Positions 50,117 to 53,681 of a stretch of DNA of 53,681 bases are shown piece after piece; position 1 is the stretch's first letter, and every line of letters starts with the position of its first letter. The stretch is from Alphaproteobacteria bacterium casp-alpha2 (lineage in GTDB: Bacteria > Pseudomonadota > Alphaproteobacteria > Rhodospirillales > Casp-alpha2), in contig LFEN01000064.1 in the NCBI GenBank assembly GCA_001510075.1, positions 1-53,681 of the forward strand, read 5' to 3'. The position numbers and the translations under genes are program-made. Below the pieces are notes generated by a model. It had not been told where the DNA came from. It saw only the letters and a program-made list of their open reading frames with translations, and ran no database searches.

Positions 50117-50160
50117 ATTCCCGCCTTCGCGGGAATGACGGCGGGGGAAGCGGGAATGAC
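50117..50160. repeat. REP-like palindrome ATTCCCGC-CTTC-GCGGGAATGACG plus a partial direct copy
   Basis: Perfect 8-bp stem at 50117-50136; GCGGGAATGAC recurs at 50150-50160. Confidence 0.8.
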
Positions 50161-50173
50161 GAAAAAAAGGGAA

Positions 50174-50229
50174 TGGTGCCCCCGGGGAGAATCGAACTCC
50201 CACTCCCTTGCGAGAACGGGATTTTGAAT
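50174..50229 (-). tRNA. 3' fragment of tRNA-Leu(CAA), truncated at the anticodon loop; element attachment site
   Basis: Minus strand ATTCAAAATCCCGTTCTCGCAAGGGAGTGGGAGTTCGATTCTCCCCGGGGGCACCA: anticodon loop TTCAAAA, variable arm, T-arm GGGAG-TTCGATT-CTCCC, acceptor CGGGGGCA-CCA; no 5' half on the element side. Confidence 0.85.
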
Positions 50230-50629
50230 TAAATGTGTATTTGAATTATACCTATTAAATCAATAACTTAAAAATTTGTGAAAAATATCATACACAGATT
50301 GTACAAATTTCAGCTTCGAACGATCACGGTTGCTGCTCTCATCATTCTAGGCTGAAGCTTAAATACGATCCTCCATTTGATCAACGAAACGCCTTGTGGC
50401 GAGTGTAAAGCTTGCTCGGAGGTAAAGAGAGCATTCGATCAGACGGGGTGCGATTATACGAATTTTTCCGAGAAATCGGATTGATCTACTGCTTGTTGAA
50501 GAACGGCTTCGCTTTAATTCGGCGGGACGCTAGGCAGGGAAACAACACCTACGTAGCCGCCGGCGACGCGAGATCACTGACGCGTGAAGAAATTAAAGAC
50601 ACGTATGGAAAAGCCGCTGGATAGTTTTC

Positions 50630-50950
50630 TCATTTAAATGAGATGCCGTGGCGCACGTGGTCCCTTAACTGCTCGACAACCTTAGCCTGCTTTTCAAACA
50701 AATCGCGGGCAAATTCACTTAACCTGGCACTCTGCGCGGCATCACTCGAAAACTGTTCTCGCTGACCGCACTCGTTCAGCAACGTCAGAACCGTGTCCGC
50801 GGTCGGTTCCGAACCGCTGCTCTTTAGATACCCGTAATATCCGGCACTGCGGTGGAGCCAATTTCGGCTGAAATCATACTGGCTCTGCACTAGATTGTTC
50901 TTGCGGAGGCGCTGGTAAGCATCTGTGACCACTTGCCGTAACTCAGTCAT
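50630..50950 (-). CDS. DUF6626-like small protein
   Basis: VVTDAYQRLRKNNLVQSQYDFSRNWLHRSAGYYGYLKSSGSEPTADTVLTLLNE. Confidence 0.6.
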   Translation of the reverse strand: MTELRQVVTDAYQRLRKNNLVQSQYDFSRNWLHRSAGYYGYLKSSGSEPTADTVLTLLNECGQREQFSSDAAQSARLSEFARDLFEKQAKVVEQLRDHVRHGISFK

Positions 50951-51231
50951 TCAGCATTATCCCAACTCCGTCCATAAACTCCTTTGGATTGTCTGGTTAA
51001 TGCGTGTTTAGCCATATTGCGGACGGTTTTAGAGGAATTGTCGCTGTCATCGTTTAGCTTGGTTCTCAAATCAGCGAGTTTGGCTTGATATTCAGCCCAT
51101 TTCTTACCCAGCTCGTATTGCTGCTTGTGTAATTCGATGGTTTTTGGGTCTTTCGGCACGAGGATGCGCCGTCTTTGCAATTGTTGTTCCGCTATGAATT
51201 CATGTGCTCTCATTAAAATTCCTCCTGTCAC
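50947..51231 (-). CDS. hypothetical protein, coupled to the downstream DUF6626-like gene
   Basis: ORF MTGGILMRAHEFIAEQQLQRRRILVPKDPKTIELHKQQYELGKKWAEYQAKLADLRTKLND; 4-bp overlap. Confidence 0.5.
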   Translation of the reverse strand: MTGGILMRAHEFIAEQQLQRRRILVPKDPKTIELHKQQYELGKKWAEYQAKLADLRTKLNDDSDNSSKTVRNMAKHALTRQSKGVYGRSWDNAE

Positions 51232-51394
51232 ATCTATTTATGCAGATCGTTAAATTTCTAGCGGCACAATGTTAACTAATGCTTGAAAGTTAACCGACCG
51301 CACCTAACCCTTTCAAAATCCACAGATCATAATTCTCCATCAGCCATAGGCCGCCCAAAACCATTAATATACAATCGTAATAGTAGAAATATTA

Positions 51395-51976
51395 ATGAAA
51401 GGGATAGTTATGGGACAAGCTATTGTGCTTACGGATGGGGATGTAAAAAAGGTTCTCAGCATCATCGCTGTTGGCAAACATGCTGCACGTAATCGCATTG
51501 CTTTCTTGCTCAGCGTTCAAGCTGGTATGCGGGTTGGAGAAATTTCCAAGCTGACTGTGGGTGATGTTCTGAATGGTGATGGCGGTGTTGTGCGTGAAAT
51601 TAAACTGTCGGCTGAGCAGACAAAGGGAAACAAGAGCCGAATTGTATATTTGAGCGATAAGCTACAACGGGAACTTGCCGCCTATGTCAAAACGCTGCCA
51701 CGCACCCATTCAAGCTTTCCGCTCATTTACTCGCAACGTAGATATGCTCATTTCAGCAACGTCACGCTTTGTATGCTGTTTAAGAAGCTCTACGAGCAGG
51801 CTGGTTTGCGAAATTCGAGCCATGCTGGTCGGAGAACTTTTGCGACGAAGCTGAATGCAAAGGGCGTTGGAATGCGGACTATTCAGAAATTAATGGGGCA
51901 TTCAAATATTCAAACCACATCATTGTATTGTGACGTGAGCGAAGAAACGCTGCGGAATGCTGCAGGCTTGGCATAA
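51395..51976 (+). CDS. tyrosine recombinase/integrase, catalytic domain only
   Basis: AGMRVGEIS (R), GNKSR (K), SSHAGRRTF (HxxR), LMGHSNIQTTSLY (H..Y); no N-terminal core-binding domain. Confidence 0.9.
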   Translation: MKGIVMGQAIVLTDGDVKKVLSIIAVGKHAARNRIAFLLSVQAGMRVGEISKLTVGDVLNGDGGVVREIKLSAEQTKGNKSRIVYLSDKLQRELAAYVKTLPRTHSSFPLIYSQRRYAHFSNVTLCMLFKKLYEQAGLRNSSHAGRRTFATKLNAKGVGMRTIQKLMGHSNIQTTSLYCDVSEETLRNAAGLA

Positions 51977-52207
51977 GTGATTTCAGGATAAGATATTGCA
52001 TACGCTTTGAGAATTGATGTCCGCTTAAGCAGATGGGGTGGATGGCTCCCGCTCCCTGTATATCATGATGCGGTGAAACTAGGCTTAGCCATCAGCGTTA
52101 ATGGCGGATGGATGATGACCGCAAGCGGACGTGATGTGCGGAATGAAATGCTGAACGATTAGGAAATCACGCTCCAACCCTTGAAACTGTCATGTTATTG
52201 TTTGCGA

Positions 52208-52492
52208 ATGTTCACCGTCGTCCGCACAACCACAAACCTTAGCCTTGATGAGCACTTCATCAAACACTCCGCTGCAACCTTCTTCGTGAAGGTCGAGGGC
52301 GACGGCATGGAAGATCACGGCCTATACAAGGGCGACACACTAATCGTTGACCGATCTATCAATCCTGAGAAGACCTCCATTGTCATTGTCGTCATTGATG
52401 GCGAACTGACTGTTCGTCACTTCTCAGACATCGACAGCGAAGAGGCTGCCGTCTGGGGCGTCGTGCGCGGCTCGATAAGAGACTTGCTATGA
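52208..52492 (+). CDS. umuD: UmuD'-like protein lacking the Ser/Lys catalytic dyad
   Basis: LSLDEHFIKHSAATFFVKVEGDGMEDHGLYKGDTLIVDRSINPEKTSIVIVVIDGELTVRHF aligns with UmuD [36 protein letters not shown]...GEFTVKKL. Confidence 0.88.
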   Translation: MFTVVRTTTNLSLDEHFIKHSAATFFVKVEGDGMEDHGLYKGDTLIVDRSINPEKTSIVIVVIDGELTVRHFSDIDSEEAAVWGVVRGSIRDLL

Positions 52493-53681
52493 CCATTTAC
52501 GCCTTGGTCGATTGCAACAACTTCTATGTTTCGTGTGAGCGGGTGTTCAATCCGAAGCTCGAAGGCCGCCCCGTCATCATCCTATCGTCCAATGACGGCT
52601 GCGCTATTGCCCGATCCAATGAAGCGAAGGAGTGTGGGGTCAAGATGGCTCAACCGCTTTATCAGTTCACCGACATCGTGAAGAATCACGACATCCAAGT
52701 TCTCAGCGGTAACTTCCACCTGTACACCGATATGTCCAATCGGGTGATGCAGGTGTTGGCTGACATGGCCCCCGCTGCCCAGCAGTATTCTATCGACGAG
52801 TGCTTCCTCGATATTACCGGACTTCCTGACGATCTCGATGAATATGGACAGGCCGTCCGTGCCAAGGTGAAGCAGTGGACGGGCATACCAGTCGGCATTG
52901 GGATCGCTGAAACCAAGACCCTTTCCAAGGTCGCCAACCGCATCGCTAAGGTGTCTAAGAAGGCTGATGGCGTTCTCAACCTTGTCGGCTCACAATGGCG
53001 CGAAAAGGCACTAGAAATGACCGAGGTCGGAGACGTGTGGGGGATCGGCAAGCAGTTTGCAAAGAAGCTACACAGGAACGGCGTGAAAACGGCCCTCGAA
53101 TTAACCAAGCAGCCCGACGGTTGGATCAGAAAAGAAATGGGTGTCGGCGGCCTGAAGACGGTCCGCGAACTTCGAGGTGAAGACTGCATCGGCTTCGAGA
53201 GCATCCCGCAACCCAAGCAGACGACGATGGTATCCCGGTCATTCGGCCAAACCATTACTGAACTGGACGACCTGATCAACGCCGTGACGGTGTTTGCCAC
53301 GACAGCGGCGGCGGACATTCGCAAGGCCAACCTCGTTAGCTCCGCCGTAAGCGTGTTTATCGAGACGAACCGCTTCTCGAATGAGCCGCAGTATGCGCCT
53401 TCGCAATCCATTGAACTATCGCCTGCCACCAATAACACCAAGCATATCGTCCGCGCCGCCATTCAGGGCGTGAAAGAGGCTTACAGCGAAGGGTTCAAAT
53501 TCAAGAAGGCCGGGGTGATGCTGCTTGACCTTGTTGATGCTGACCAAACGCCCCAGTCTCTCTTCGATACCCACGACCCGAAAGATGACAAGCTCATTGA
53601 AGCCTTCGACCAGATCATCCGTCAACAAGGGCCGGGAGCGATCAACTTCGGAACGGCCGGGCAAGCATCTGAATGGCACTC
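52489..53681 (+). CDS. umuC: DNA polymerase V catalytic subunit UmuC (runs off the window; absent from the ORF track)
   Basis: ATG 52489 overlaps umuD TGA; MTIYALVDCNNFYVSCERVFNPKLEGRPVIILSSNDGCAIARSNEAKECGVKMAQP...QQYSIDECFLDITG. Confidence 0.94.
   Translation, partial: MTIYALVDCNNFYVSCERVFNPKLEGRPVIILSSNDGCAIARSNEAKECGVKMAQPLYQFTDIVKNHDIQVLSGNFHLYTDMSNRVMQVLADMAPAAQQYSIDECFLDITGLPDDLDEYGQAVRAKVKQWTGIPVGIGIAETKTLSKVANRIAKVSKKADGVLNLVGSQWREKALEMTEVGDVWGIGKQFAKKLHRNGVKTALELTKQPDGWIRKEMGVGGLKTVRELRGEDCIGFESIPQPKQTTMVSRSFGQTITELDDLINAVTVFATTAAADIRKANLVSSAVSVFIETNRFSNEPQYAPSQSIELSPATNNTKHIVRAAIQGVKEAYSEGFKFKKAGVMLLDLVDADQTPQSLFDTHDPKDDKLIEAFDQIIRQQGPGAINFGTAGQASEWH

Larger units (their letters stand above)
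50174..53681. mobile_element. left end of an integrated element (genomic island/prophage-like), continuing past the window
   Basis: Truncated tRNA at the boundary, AT-rich shift, tyrosine recombinase, DUF6626-like ORF, umuDC. Confidence 0.78.

Noticed and set aside
50100-50170. CRISPR-like array from the repeated GCGGGAATGAC
   Set aside because: Only two partial copies, palindromic REP-type architecture, no regular spacers and no cas genes.
52000-52158. ~50-codon open frame (RLSRWGGWLPLPVYHDAVKLGLAISVNGGWMMTASGRDVRNEMLND) between the recombinase and umuD
   Set aside because: No ATG/GTG start with RBS (only a TTG), no recognised family; insufficient support for a CDS call.
52686-53462. 258-aa minus-strand ORF in the track
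   Set aside because: Antisense to umuC, whose + strand frame carries clear Y-family polymerase motifs; the true gene is missing from the track only because it has no stop in the window.

Overview
The window is about 50 kb of alphaproteobacterial (Rhodospirillales-like, by gene content) core chromosome, followed by the left end of an integrated, visibly AT-richer accessory element from about 50.2 kb to the window end. The core holds ubiA, rsmE, gshA, tldD, a DUF3422 gene, metZ, korAB with an adrenodoxin-type ferredoxin reductase, pmbA, a lipid A/Kdo cluster (msbA-DUF374-waaA-lpxK-lpxL), xseA, purD, rluB, rsmD, mutL, pgi, an M16 peptidase pair, DUF3035-lspA-ileS-ribF, a MaoC hydratase, a ferritin-like gene coupled to a TIGR04283 glycosyltransferase, and a divergent Lrp / AceE-like E1 pair. 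The most interesting items are: (1) a mobile-element umuDC operon whose UmuD is naturally UmuD'-like (no N-terminal arm) and has lost both catalytic residues (GDSM to GDGM, TVK to TVR); (2) a SAM-II riboswitch upstream of metZ with a readable, mutually exclusive pseudoknot/antiterminator/terminator arrangement; (3) a tRNA-Leu(CAA) 3' fragment marking the element's attachment site, broken at the anticodon loop, beside a catalytic-domain-only tyrosine recombinase; (4) a decayed GIY-YIG nuclease remnant abutting a GCGGGAAT palindromic repeat; (5) a MerR-type 19-bp-spacer promoter in front of a Cys-rich thioredoxin-fold gene; (6) a twin 11-bp palindromic operator embedded in the maoC promoter; (7) two dispersed long inverted repeats and an 11-bp tandem repeat. 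All calls come from reading the sequence and ORF translations; no database search was run.
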